DNA from: Streptomyces sp. WZ.A104
GTDB taxonomy: Bacteria > Actinomycetota > Actinomycetes > Streptomycetales > Streptomycetaceae
Direction of reading: 5' to 3'
DNA: 64,000 bases
NCBI RefSeq assembly: GCF_002382885.1
Contig: NZ_NWVL01000015.1
Coordinates: 1-64,000, forward strand
Under the pieces are notes generated by a model. It saw only the letters and a list, made by a program, of their open reading frames with translations, searched no databases and was not told the DNA's origin. The position numbers and the translations under genes are program-made. Numbering within the stretch: the stretch's first letter is position 1; each line of letters starts with the position of its first letter. Shown one piece after another: positions 33,457 through 41,483 of the stretch.

Positions 33457-34719
33457 GTGACCCCCCTCGATCTCGCCGGCTACCTGATAGCAGGCCTGAT
33501 GACGGCCGTTGCCCTGTGGCGCATGCCCGCCGCCCTGTGGGGCGACGAGGAGGACCGCAGACGAAGAGCCCTGTGGGGCTGCTACGCCGGATTCGCCATC
33601 GCCCTGTGGACGAAGACCGAGGCGGTGCGCATCGGCCTCAACAACAGCGCCGTCACCGACCTCGCCGTCCTCATCAAGCACTACACCGCCACGGTGGCGA
33701 TTCTGGCCATCCTCAGCTACATCGTGGCCATCTACGGCAGCTATCCCGAAGAGGGCGCCGTCCCCCGCCACGTACGGTTCGCCCGGCTCGTACAGCGGCT
33801 CGCGGCCAAGGCGTCCGTCGCCACGCTGATCCTGCTGACCGTCCTCTTCTTCACCGTGGTCGACCGCTCCGAGCCCTCGGACCGCTTCGTCTCCGACCAC
33901 GCCGGGGAGTGGGGCGCCACGCTCTACATGAGCGTCTTCTACCTCTACCTCGGGGCCGCGTCCGCCGTCTGCGCCTTCCAGTGGGCACTGGCCACCGCCG
34001 ACGCCCGGCGGCGCCATCTGCGTATCGGGCTCGGGATGATGACGTTCGCGATGTTCATCGGCGTCGGCTACACCGTCAGCCGCACGCTGTTCCTGTGGAT
34101 CAGCGTGGTGGACGAGCCGAGCGAGGCGTTCGCGCTGCGCTTCGACCAGATCACCGAGGCGGCGCAGCTGGTGCTGTTCGCCTTCTTCGCCCTCGGCGCC
34201 TCCATCCCCGCGTTCGCGGCCGGTGCGCGGCGGGCGCGGCTGTGGCGGGCCCAGGTGAAACTGCACGCCCTCTGGTACGAGTTGATGGCCGCCTTCCCCG
34301 ACCAGCCCTTCGACCCGCCCGCGTCCCTGCCCCGGGAGCTGACCCGGTTCAACGTTCCGGCGGACCTGCGGGTCGACCGCTGGGCCGCCGACATCGCGGA
34401 CGCGGTGGAGAAGCTGCGCCACTACGTCCCCGACGGGCTGCTCGCCGCCGCCGACGAGGCCGCCGCCACCGGCCCCCGAAGGGGGAAGGGTCTCGCCGAC
34501 GCGTACTGGATCAAGGCCGCCCTCCTCGCGAAGGCCTCCGGCGCACCCGCCGGGGCGGCCGCGACGGTCGCCACCCAGCACGCCGCCGACCAGGACGGCG
34601 AGGTGGCCCGGCTGGTGCGGGTCGCCGCCGCGTACCGCACGGTCGGCGAGGAGCGCGCCCGCGCGGTCCTCGGGGCCGCGACGGCCGACACATCCCGTAC
34701 GACGGAGAAGACCGCATGA
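33457..34719 (+). CDS. MAB_1171c-type integral membrane protein
   Basis: 420 aa from the GTG at 33457 (GAGGAC upstream). About seven membrane helices in the first 250 residues, then a soluble helical C-terminal domain of about 170 residues with ...WYELMAAFPDQPF... and ...FNVPADLRVDRWAADIADA.... This arrangement matches the actinobacterial MAB_1171c family of putative transporters, function unknown, frequently linked to XRE and ImmA/IrrE genes. Its stop overlaps the PAP2-like gene (ATGA). Confidence 0.72.
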   Translation: MTPLDLAGYLIAGLMTAVALWRMPAALWGDEEDRRRRALWGCYAGFAIALWTKTEAVRIGLNNSAVTDLAVLIKHYTATVAILAILSYIVAIYGSYPEEGAVPRHVRFARLVQRLAAKASVATLILLTVLFFTVVDRSEPSDRFVSDHAGEWGATLYMSVFYLYLGAASAVCAFQWALATADARRRHLRIGLGMMTFAMFIGVGYTVSRTLFLWISVVDEPSEAFALRFDQITEAAQLVLFAFFALGASIPAFAAGARRARLWRAQVKLHALWYELMAAFPDQPFDPPASLPRELTRFNVPADLRVDRWAADIADAVEKLRHYVPDGLLAAADEAAATGPRRGKGLADAYWIKAALLAKASGAPAGAAATVATQHAADQDGEVARLVRVAAAYRTVGEERARAVLGAATADTSRTTEKTA

Positions 34720-35357
34720 CCGGCAGCACCGCCGAGGACACCGGCAGCACCACCGAAGACAACCGGGCCGCGGACGCGGCAGGGCCTACGACCTCCGTGG
34801 CGCGCACCGTCACCGACGTCCTCCAGCCCCGCAACGTCCTGCTGGTGGGCATGCTCGGCATCGGTCTGGCGGCGGCGGGCGGTGAATGGACCGGGTTGCT
34901 CTGGGGCTTCCTCGGGGCGCTCTGCGCCGGGCTGATCCCGGCGGGGTACATCGAGTGGGAGCGCGGACGCGGCACCTGGGGCGACCGCCATGTCGTGGAC
35001 CGTACGAAACGGGCGCCGATCTTCTTCGTGATCCTGGGCTCGATCGGCGCAGGTTCGGTGGTCATGGTGCTGGGGAACGCGCCCAGCGGAATCCTCGTCG
35101 CGATGCTGGCGCTGTGGGTGATGACGATCGGTCTGCTGGCCGTCAACACGGTGTGGAAGATCTCGGTCGACTCGGCCGTCGCCTCGGGGGCCGTCGCCCT
35201 CCTGGCCGTGGTCCACTCCCCCTGGTGGCTCCTGGCCTACGTGCTGACGACGGCGGTCTGCTGGTCGCGGGTGGCTCTCGGCTACCACACCGTCGCCCAG
35301 ACCGTGGCGGGTGCGGGCCTGGGCGCGGCGACGACAGTGGCGTACGTGTTCGTCTGA
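34716..35357 (+). CDS. PAP2-superfamily-like membrane protein with altered active site
   Basis: 213 aa, about six membrane helices, start overlapping the previous stop (ATGA). Remnants of the PAP2 phosphatase motifs: RTKRAPIFF (motif 1), KISVDSAVASG where the usual catalytic His is Asp, and SRVALGYHTVAQ where the final Asp of SRxxxxxHxxxD is Gln. One catalytic His (GYHT) remains. It may therefore be an atypical or inactive phosphatase acting on a lipid phosphate. Confidence 0.7.
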   Translation: MTGSTAEDTGSTTEDNRAADAAGPTTSVARTVTDVLQPRNVLLVGMLGIGLAAAGGEWTGLLWGFLGALCAGLIPAGYIEWERGRGTWGDRHVVDRTKRAPIFFVILGSIGAGSVVMVLGNAPSGILVAMLALWVMTIGLLAVNTVWKISVDSAVASGAVALLAVVHSPWWLLAYVLTTAVCWSRVALGYHTVAQTVAGAGLGAATTVAYVFV

Positions 35358-35371
35358 GCCGGGGCTACGTG

Positions 35372-35437
35372 CGAGCCGAGGCCACGTCCGAACGGGGCTT
35401 CATCCGAGCCGAAGCCACGTCCGAGCGGGGGCTCGGG
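35372..35437. repeat. 33-nt direct repeat, two copies
   Basis: Two 33-nt units starting at 35372 and 35405 (core CGAGCCGARGCCACGTCCGA), with a degenerate partial copy before them, in the gap between the PAP2-like gene and the convergent ParB-like gene. Confidence 0.65.
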
Positions 35438-35464
35438 CGCCGGGGGTGTTTCAGACCCCGGCGC
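35437..35464. terminator. Hairpin at the end of the ParB-like gene
   Basis: 9-bp stem GCGCCGGGG/CCCCGGCGC (35437-35445 with 35456-35464), overlapping the ParB-like stop codon between convergent genes. Confidence 0.5.
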
Positions 35465-36998
35465 ACTGCCCAATCCGGGGCCCGCGCACGTCGTTGGGCC
35501 GGCCGGCGGTGTCCGGGGCGGGCCGGTTGGCGGAGCAGGCGAGCGGCCCGGTGACGGTGTTGGCGGCGAGCTGCACGCCACCGGTGTTGCCGGTGAGGTG
35601 GACGACCCCGGTGACGGTGTTGGCGGTGCAGCCCGGCCCGCCCAGCCGTACGGGACCGGAGGCGCGGCTGACGGAGACAGGGCCGGTGACCCGCGATCCG
35701 CAGAGGTGGACGGCTGCCGCGCCGTCGGCCTGGAGCGGGCCCTCCAGCGTGGAGCCGGTGACCACGAGGGCGGCGCCCGGGCGGACGGTGACCGGCCCGC
35801 GCTGGGCGGCGCGCTCCAGGCAGGTGACGCCGCTCGCCACGGTCAGCGGCCCGTTGCGGGGCCCGGTGAGCGTCGTCGTACAGGCGGGGGCGGGCAGGAT
35901 GCGGGCCTTGAAGTCGAGGGACCCGGCCAGCTTGCCCGGCTTGGGAGCGTCGATCGGCCTGGCCAGCTTGGCGAACGCACCTCCGGTCTCCTTCTTGCCG
36001 CCGTTCCACTCCGCGATCCGGCCCAGCTGGGCGGCGGTCCTCCCGTCGTCGACAACCGCGTCGGCCTCCAGCGCGGCCATCGACTTCGAGGCCGCCTTGA
36101 CGAGGTCGAGGTAGGGGCCGGGTTCCGTCAGGTCGTACGCGGACACGTCGTGCTCGCCGCGCAGCCAGGAGCCCCACGAGAACTCCAGGAACTCGGTCGC
36201 CCCGTCGGGGACTTCGTAGCCGATGCCACGCGTGAAGTAGACGAGGCTGCGGTAGCGGTCGTCGCGGAAGCCGCTGATGCCCAGGCGGTCCGGCAGCTGC
36301 TCCACGGCCAGCGGCCGGTCGTTCTCGTCGCGCAGCCACACCTTCTTCTCGGCGGTCATCCGCTGCCAGAACGCGGCGGTCGACAGGGAGCTGAAGTTGT
36401 CGGTGACGCGGAGCCGGACCGGCAGCCGGGTGGAGCCGCCGGGGCCCTCCAGGAAGGACGTCAGCGTGTGGTGCCCGTCGGTGAGGTAGAGCTTCCCGCC
36501 CGGCCCGACGACGGCCGTCTTCATCGGGGCCATGGTCTCCGGGGTCTCCTGCCCGATCGGTACGGTGCAGGAGAAGCTCGCCGGATCGTCCAGCCGGGCC
36601 CCGTCACGCACCGAGGCGGCCTCGCCCTGGCCGTTGGTCTCGCACCAGTCGTCGAAGCGCTTGTTGAAGTCGCCCGCCGCCTCGTCGCGGTCGCTGCCGT
36701 AGCGGCCGAGCTTGTAGAAGACCTGGTCGAAGCCGAGTACGGCCTGGGTCGGGTGCAGCTCCCCCAGGGTGACGCCGACCAGGTCCCCCGGCCGCGCACA
36801 GCGGTACGCCGCGGAGCCCGCGCTCCCGGCGCACGCCTGCTCGGCATCCGCTCCGACGGCGGCCGCTCCCCTGCCCGCTCCGACGGCGGCCGTTCCCGTT
36901 CCCGCACCGGTGACGACCGCGCCCGCGGCCAGCGCCCCGGCCAGCAGCAGGGCCCCGCGCCGAGGCAGCCCCGTACCCGATCCGTTCATCGACTTCAT
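35451..36998 (-). CDS. Exported ParB-like domain protein
   Basis: 515 aa from the ATG at 36998 (GGAGGGGA upstream). A signal peptide (LPRRGALLLAGALAAGAVVT) is followed by a ParB/Srx-like nucleotidase fold, recognised by LGELHPTQAVLGF, a split basic region and LYLTDGHHTLTSFLE. A spacer domain leads to a C-terminal repeat region with several short TVTGxVxLxxN-type turns (residues about 430-505), possibly a beta-helix. ParB folds act on CTP or substrates; an extracellular copy is unusual but occurs in Streptomyces. The upstream extension of the frame to 37583 is not supported as coding. Confidence 0.75.
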   Translation of the reverse strand: MKSMNGSGTGLPRRGALLLAGALAAGAVVTGAGTGTAAVGAGRGAAAVGADAEQACAGSAGSAAYRCARPGDLVGVTLGELHPTQAVLGFDQVFYKLGRYGSDRDEAAGDFNKRFDDWCETNGQGEAASVRDGARLDDPASFSCTVPIGQETPETMAPMKTAVVGPGGKLYLTDGHHTLTSFLEGPGGSTRLPVRLRVTDNFSSLSTAAFWQRMTAEKKVWLRDENDRPLAVEQLPDRLGISGFRDDRYRSLVYFTRGIGYEVPDGATEFLEFSWGSWLRGEHDVSAYDLTEPGPYLDLVKAASKSMAALEADAVVDDGRTAAQLGRIAEWNGGKKETGGAFAKLARPIDAPKPGKLAGSLDFKARILPAPACTTTLTGPRNGPLTVASGVTCLERAAQRGPVTVRPGAALVVTGSTLEGPLQADGAAAVHLCGSRVTGPVSVSRASGPVRLGGPGCTANTVTGVVHLTGNTGGVQLAANTVTGPLACSANRPAPDTAGRPNDVRGPRIGQCAGV

Positions 36999-37158
36999 CG
37001 ACCGTCGTCCCCTCCGGGCCGCGGCTCCTCCGCGTCCTCGGCAGGGACGATGGCAAGGCGCGGCGACGGGGTCGGGGACGGGACGTGAACGCACGATGAC
37101 GCTGCCGTGCCACGGCGGGTCGGTGACTTCCCGGATGCCCTGGCGGGACCGACCGCTG

Positions 37159-37216
37159 GCGGTGCCGTCCGTTTGCGGTGCCGTCCGTTTGCGGTGCCGT
37201 CCGTTTGCGGTGCCGG
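37159..37216. repeat. 16-nt tandem repeat, 3.6 copies
   Basis: Unit GCGGTGCCGTCCGTTT repeated perfectly at 37159, 37175 and 37191, with a partial fourth copy at 37207. Lies in the 271-nt divergent region between the ParB-like gene and the small membrane protein gene. Confidence 0.92.
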
Positions 37217-37269
37217 CGGACACCCGGTTACGTGGGGTACGCGACGCCCCCGTACCTGGAGGTACTCCT

Positions 37270-37515
37270 ATGGCGAAGAACCGGTCCGCCCCCGCCAAGG
37301 GCCTGCGCGGCAGCAAGGCGGGGCTCGTGCTGAGCCTGGGCGGCAGCGCGCTCGCGGTCATCAGGGCGTCCAAGCAGGTCCGCCGGGCCAAGGGCACGCA
37401 CGACAAGCTGAGCACCGCCGACGCGGTGGCCGGGCTGCTGCCGCTGATCACCTCGGCAGCGCTCGTACTGCGGCAGCTGCGGGGCCGCAGGCGGGAGACC
37501 CCCGAAGCGGCGTGA
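37270..37515 (+). CDS. Small hydrophobic protein
   Basis: 81 aa, basic N-terminus (MAKNRSAPAKGLRGSK), hydrophobic segments around residues 18-32 and 52-68, basic C-terminus. No recognised family. The last bases of the gene are part of a 32-nt direct repeat (units starting at 37507 and 37539), so its 3' end has been duplicated downstream. Confidence 0.6.
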   Translation: MAKNRSAPAKGLRGSKAGLVLSLGGSALAVIRASKQVRRAKGTHDKLSTADAVAGLLPLITSAALVLRQLRGRRRETPEAA

Positions 37516-37572
37516 CCCGCGCGGTCGGGCCCCCGGGGGCGGCGTGACCCGCACGGTCGGGCCCCCGGGGGC
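37507..37572. repeat. 32-nt direct repeat spanning a gene end
   Basis: Two copies, starting at 37507 and 37539, of a unit with GCGGCGTGACCCGC followed by GGTCGGGCCCCCGGGGG; they differ at one position. The first copy contains the stop codon of the small hydrophobic protein gene. Confidence 0.85.
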
Positions 37573-37574
37573 GG

Positions 37575-37685
37575 ACACAGCACCGGCGGGCCCTCCCGGG
37601 TCCGGGACGCCAGGACGGCGATGTCGTCCTCGGCATCCTCGGCATCCTCGGCATCCTCGCCGAACCGGTCGACGACGGCGAGCAG
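37575..37685 (-). pseudogene. Possible C-terminal remnant of a PP2C/SpoIIE-type phosphatase
   Basis: On the minus strand the short open stretch reads LLAVVDRFGEDAEDAEDAED followed by DIAVLASRTREG, closely resembling the usual end of actinobacterial SpoIIE-type serine phosphatases (...F-DDIALLVAR). It begins right after a stop codon, with no domain upstream. A 9-nt repeat (encoding EDA) expands the middle. No complete gene is present, so this would be a decayed fragment; chance resemblance is possible. Confidence 0.3.
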
Positions 37686-37738
37686 TCAGGTCGCGGCCCG
37701 GTCCGGGCCGGACCGGGCCGGGCCGGACCTCCGGAGCC

Positions 37739-38500
37739 TCAGGGCTTGGCCGGAGCGGCCCCCTCCATCGCGGCGCGCAGCCGGTCGAGGTCGAGGGTGC
37801 CCTCGGTGGCTTCGGCGGTGGGCGGCAGGTCGAGGGCCGCCCGGACCGGCCCCGGCAGACTGCCGGACCCCAGCAGTCCGGAAACCAGCGCGGTGGTGAG
37901 GCGGTGCCAGGCCGGGGCGCGCCGGATCATGGCGTGGTCGCCGCCTCGAACGGTGACCATGCACGTCCGGGCACCGGCGCGACGGGCCCGCGCGGTGAGG
38001 GACTGGGAGGCCTGGGGGCTGGTCATCCGGTCCCGGCTGCTGTGGACGAGGACGACGTCGCGCCCCGCGAGCTGACTCACCGGGTCCCCCGGCGGACACC
38101 AGGGCGCGAGCCCGACGACGCCCCGCACGAGGGGGTGCCCGGCGGCGCACAGGGCGGCGCGGGCGCCCATGGAGTGGCCGAGGAGGACCACCGGTACGTG
38201 CCCGACCTCCTCGCCGAGGGCGTCGAGAGCGGCCAGGGCGTCGTGGAGGGGGTCGGCACGGGGCCCGTTCCACCCCCGGTGGGCGTACCGAACCTGCCGT
38301 ACGAGCACGTCGTCGGCGGACCCCCGGCCGGCCCGGCCGATGGCGCGGACGAAGGGCCGCATCCGCAGACCGGGCAGGTTCAGCGGGCCGGGCGGCGGGG
38401 GCCCCGTACCGCTCTCGCGCCCGCCGTGCAGGACGAGAACCGCGGCCGACGGCGGTCGTTGGGCCACACGTGCCTCCAGGTCCGGATGTGGACCGTTCAC
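37739..38500 (-). CDS. Alpha/beta hydrolase
   Basis: 253 aa, GTG start. Nucleophile elbow LLGHSMGARA (Ser), HGG oxyanion motif AVLVLHGGRE, acid region around VLVHSSRDRMTSP and catalytic His in VRGGDHAMI. Small serine hydrolase, substrate unknown. Divergent from the peroxiredoxin gene with 46 nt between starts. Confidence 0.87.
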   Translation of the reverse strand: MNGPHPDLEARVAQRPPSAAVLVLHGGRESGTGPPPPGPLNLPGLRMRPFVRAIGRAGRGSADDVLVRQVRYAHRGWNGPRADPLHDALAALDALGEEVGHVPVVLLGHSMGARAALCAAGHPLVRGVVGLAPWCPPGDPVSQLAGRDVVLVHSSRDRMTSPQASQSLTARARRAGARTCMVTVRGGDHAMIRRAPAWHRLTTALVSGLLGSGSLPGPVRAALDLPPTAEATEGTLDLDRLRAAMEGAAPAKP

Positions 38501-38546
38501 TGTACGGTCACGGGATCACCCGTGTACGCGACACCAAGGAGCCGAT

Positions 38547-39050
38547 ATGACAGCAGGACCTCAACTGGGCAGCGAGGCACCGGACTTCACACTCCCGGGC
38601 GGAGTCCTGCGGTCGGCTCCCAAATCCGCGGGGAGCACCTTCGAACGCACCGACCACCGACTCTCCGCCGCCCGCGGCCGGGCGGTGGTGCTGGCGTTCT
38701 ACCCGGGGGACAACACCACAGTCTGCACGAAGCAGCTGTGCGCGTACTCGTCGGGAATGGAGGCCTTCGAGGGGCTCGACGCCGAGGTCTGGGGCATCAG
38801 TCCACAGGGTGTGGACAGCCATGAGTCCTTCGCCCGTGCCCACGGACTGCGCATGCCGCTGCTGGCCGACGAGGGCCGGGAGGTCGCCAGGTCGTACGGG
38901 GTCACCGCGCCGGGCATCGGGGTGCGGCGGGCGGTCTTCCTCATCGGCCCGGACGGCGTTCTACGCTGGAAGCACGTGGCGCTGCTCGGAGCGACCTTCC
39001 AGTCACTCTCCACACTCACCGACCGTTTGTCCGGCATCAAAAGCGCATAA
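38547..39050 (+). CDS. Peroxiredoxin (BCP/PrxQ type)
   Basis: 167 aa thioredoxin-fold protein. Peroxidatic Cys in NTTVCTKQLCAY with a resolving Cys five residues later, as in BCP/PrxQ. Preceded by AAGGAG. Reduces peroxides with thiol donors in the cytoplasm. Confidence 0.92.
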   Translation: MTAGPQLGSEAPDFTLPGGVLRSAPKSAGSTFERTDHRLSAARGRAVVLAFYPGDNTTVCTKQLCAYSSGMEAFEGLDAEVWGISPQGVDSHESFARAHGLRMPLLADEGREVARSYGVTAPGIGVRRAVFLIGPDGVLRWKHVALLGATFQSLSTLTDRLSGIKSA

Positions 39051-39154
39051 AGATTGCCGGAACCCGGCAGTGACCGGGCGGCCTGGCGTATGGGATCATC
39101 CAGCCAGATCGACGGAAAGCACTCGGGGGAAGTCGACAACAGGGGAGTGATCGT

Positions 39155-39664
39155 GTGACCTTCTTTCTCGGTCTCGGCATCGCGGGGATCGTCCTGCTGG
39201 CCTTCTCCCTGATCTTCGACGGGCTGCTCGAAGGGCTGCTCGGCGGGGTGACCGGCGGCCTCTTCGACGGACTGCTCTCGCTGCCGGTGATCGCCGGGTT
39301 CATCTCGATGCTCGGTTTCGGCGGGGCCATCACGCTGGGCGCGACAAGCGCGGGACCATTCGTGGCGACGCTCATAGGCACCGCCTCCGGTGTCGCCGCG
39401 GCCTGGCTGACCTGGAAACTCAGCAAGGCACTGATGCGGGACCAGACCCACACGACCCCGCGCGAGTCCGACCTCGTCGGTTCCTCGGGTTCCGTCGTGA
39501 CGGCCATCCCGGCCGCCGGGTACGGCGAGGTGCTGCTGAACCTGGGCGGTCAGCCCGTGAAGTACGCGGCCAAGTCCGCCACGCCCGTCGCACGCGGGAC
39601 GGAGATCTGGGTGGAAGAGGCCCTGTCGACCACGTCGGTGGCAGTCCGCCCGGTGGAGCGCTGA
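39155..39664 (+). CDS. NfeD-like membrane protein (flotillin partner)
   Basis: 169 aa. About three hydrophobic segments in the first 90 residues and a soluble beta-rich (OB-like) C-terminal domain (LVGSSGSVVTAIPAAGYGEV ... GTEIWVEEA). It precedes the flotillin gene by 97 nt; NfeD-family proteins accompany flotillins in membrane microdomains. GTG start with AGGGGAG. Confidence 0.82.
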   Translation: MTFFLGLGIAGIVLLAFSLIFDGLLEGLLGGVTGGLFDGLLSLPVIAGFISMLGFGGAITLGATSAGPFVATLIGTASGVAAAWLTWKLSKALMRDQTHTTPRESDLVGSSGSVVTAIPAAGYGEVLLNLGGQPVKYAAKSATPVARGTEIWVEEALSTTSVAVRPVER

Positions 39665-39761
39665 CCCTGCACCACCTCACCCAGGCATCTCCACCCATCC
39701 ACCTGAACACCGCAATTCGCAATCTGCCGTCCCCCACCGGGAGGCAGGGGGGACACGTTTC

Positions 39762-41216
39762 ATGAGTCCAGTCGTCATCGCCGTCATCGGCATCGTCGTA
39801 CTCCTGGTCCTGCTGGGCCTGGTCGTCATCACGCGCTACAAGGTCGCCGGGCCCAGCGAGGCGTTCATCATCACCGGCCGCCGGGGCAAGAAGTCGACGG
39901 ACCCGGTCACCGGACGCATCAGCGTCGACAACAGCGGCCAGAAGGTCGTCGTCGGCGGCGGCGTCTTCGTCGTGCCGTTCGTCCAGCAGAAGTTCACCCT
40001 GGACCTCTCCAGCCGCCACATCCCGATCTCCGTGCGCGGCGCGGTGACGCTGCGCGGCGTCAAGTCGAACCTCGAAGGCGTCGCGATCGTCAAGGTCGGC
40101 GGCAGCGAGGACGCGATCCGCGCGGCCGCCCAGCGCTTCCTCCAGCAGCAGGACGGCATCGTCGGCTTCACCCAGGAAGTGCTCTCGGGCGCGCTGCGCG
40201 CCATCGTCGGCCGGATGTCGGTCGAGGACATCATCCGGGACCGGGCCGCGTTCGCCGGGCAGGTCGCGGAGGAGGCCGAGGCCAGCCTCTCCGGCCAGGG
40301 CCTGATCCTGGACGCCTTCCAGATCCAGGACATCACCACCGAGGGCTCCTACCTTGAGGACCTCGGCCGCCCGGAGGCCGCCCGCGCCAAGCAGGAGGCC
40401 GACATCGCCGAGGCCATCGCGAAGCGGGCCTCGGAACAGGCCCGGCTGAAGGCGGCCGAGGAAATCGCCATCGCCGAGCGGACGTACTACCTGAAGCAGG
40501 CCGAGATCAAGGCCGAGACCGAAGCCGCGGCCGCCAAGGCCAACGCCGCCGGTCCGCTCGCCGAGGCCGCCCGCCAGCAGGAAGTCCTCCAGGAGCAGGA
40601 GAAGGTCGCCGAGCGCCAGGCGGCGCTGACCGACCGCGAGCTCGACACGAAGGTCCGCAAGCCCGCCGACGCCGCCCGCTACCAGGCCGAGCAGGAGGCG
40701 GAGGCCCGCCGCATCGCGCAGGTCAAGGAGGCCGAGGCCGACGCGGAGCGCTCGCGCCTGACCGGTCAGGGTGAGAAGCTGCACCGTTCGGCCCTGGCCG
40801 ACGCGGTCCGCATCGAGGGTGAGGCGGAGGCCGCGGCCATCGCCGCCAAGGGTTCCGCCGAGGCCGAGGCCATGCAGAAGAAGGCCGACGCGTTCGCCCA
40901 GTACGGCGACGCGGCCGTCCTCCAGATGCTGGTCGAGGTCCTCCCGGACGTCGTCGCGAAGGCCTCCGAGCCGCTGAGCGCCATCGACAAGATGACGGTC
41001 ATCTCCACGGACGGCGCAAGCCAGCTGGCCCGCACGGTCACGGACAACGTCGCCCAGGGCGTGGAACTGCTCAACTCGACAACGGGCGTGGACCTCGGGG
41101 CTCTCCTGGAGAACCTGAAGGCCCGCACGATCTCGGGTACGCAGAGCCAGAGCCCGGAGGAGCCCGCCGAGGACTCCTCCTCGCAGAAGAACGGCGAGAT
41201 CGAGATCAAGGGCTGA
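39762..41216 (+). CDS. Flotillin-like SPFH domain protein
   Basis: 484 aa. N-terminal membrane helix (IAVIGIVVLLVLLGLVVI), SPFH/Band-7 domain (about residues 25-190) and a long Ala/Glu-rich coiled coil (about 190-380) characteristic of flotillins, then a C-terminal tail. Forms membrane scaffolds together with the NfeD-like protein. Followed by a perfect terminator. Confidence 0.93.
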   Translation: MSPVVIAVIGIVVLLVLLGLVVITRYKVAGPSEAFIITGRRGKKSTDPVTGRISVDNSGQKVVVGGGVFVVPFVQQKFTLDLSSRHIPISVRGAVTLRGVKSNLEGVAIVKVGGSEDAIRAAAQRFLQQQDGIVGFTQEVLSGALRAIVGRMSVEDIIRDRAAFAGQVAEEAEASLSGQGLILDAFQIQDITTEGSYLEDLGRPEAARAKQEADIAEAIAKRASEQARLKAAEEIAIAERTYYLKQAEIKAETEAAAAKANAAGPLAEAARQQEVLQEQEKVAERQAALTDRELDTKVRKPADAARYQAEQEAEARRIAQVKEAEADAERSRLTGQGEKLHRSALADAVRIEGEAEAAAIAAKGSAEAEAMQKKADAFAQYGDAAVLQMLVEVLPDVVAKASEPLSAIDKMTVISTDGASQLARTVTDNVAQGVELLNSTTGVDLGALLENLKARTISGTQSQSPEEPAEDSSSQKNGEIEIKG

Positions 41217-41245
41217 CGCGCGAGGTCTCGCGCAGCACCCCTGTT

Positions 41246-41282
41246 CAGTGCCCGGGAGCGCCCTGTCGGCTCCCGGGCACTG
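41246..41282 (+). terminator. Perfect hairpin terminator after flotillin
   Basis: 14-bp perfect stem (41246-41259 with 41269-41282) and 9-nt loop, 30 nt after the flotillin stop. Confidence 0.88.
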
Positions 41283-41483
41283 CCATGTCCAAGCGGGCTC
41301 TCCCCATGAATCCGGGCCCGCGCCATGATCACCCTGCCGTCCGCCACGGGACGGGCCCTACGGGCCGAGCAGAGTCATTGTCGGTGCCCGGCGACTGCCG
41401 CCCCCGGCCGGGTTCGGCCTCCGGGGGTTCCAGGTCCCGAAAGCTGGGTCCTGGACACCGATGGGCCGACCTCTCGGAGGCCG

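Noticed and set aside
35451..37583. Long 710-residue minus-strand frame over the ParB-like gene
   Set aside because: Only the part from 36998 has a signal peptide, a ribosome site and protein-like composition; the extension crosses tandem repeats and overlaps the small plus-strand gene.
37620..37660. Short regular 9-nt repeats as a CRISPR-like array
   Set aside because: The units are contiguous with no spacers; a simple coding microsatellite.
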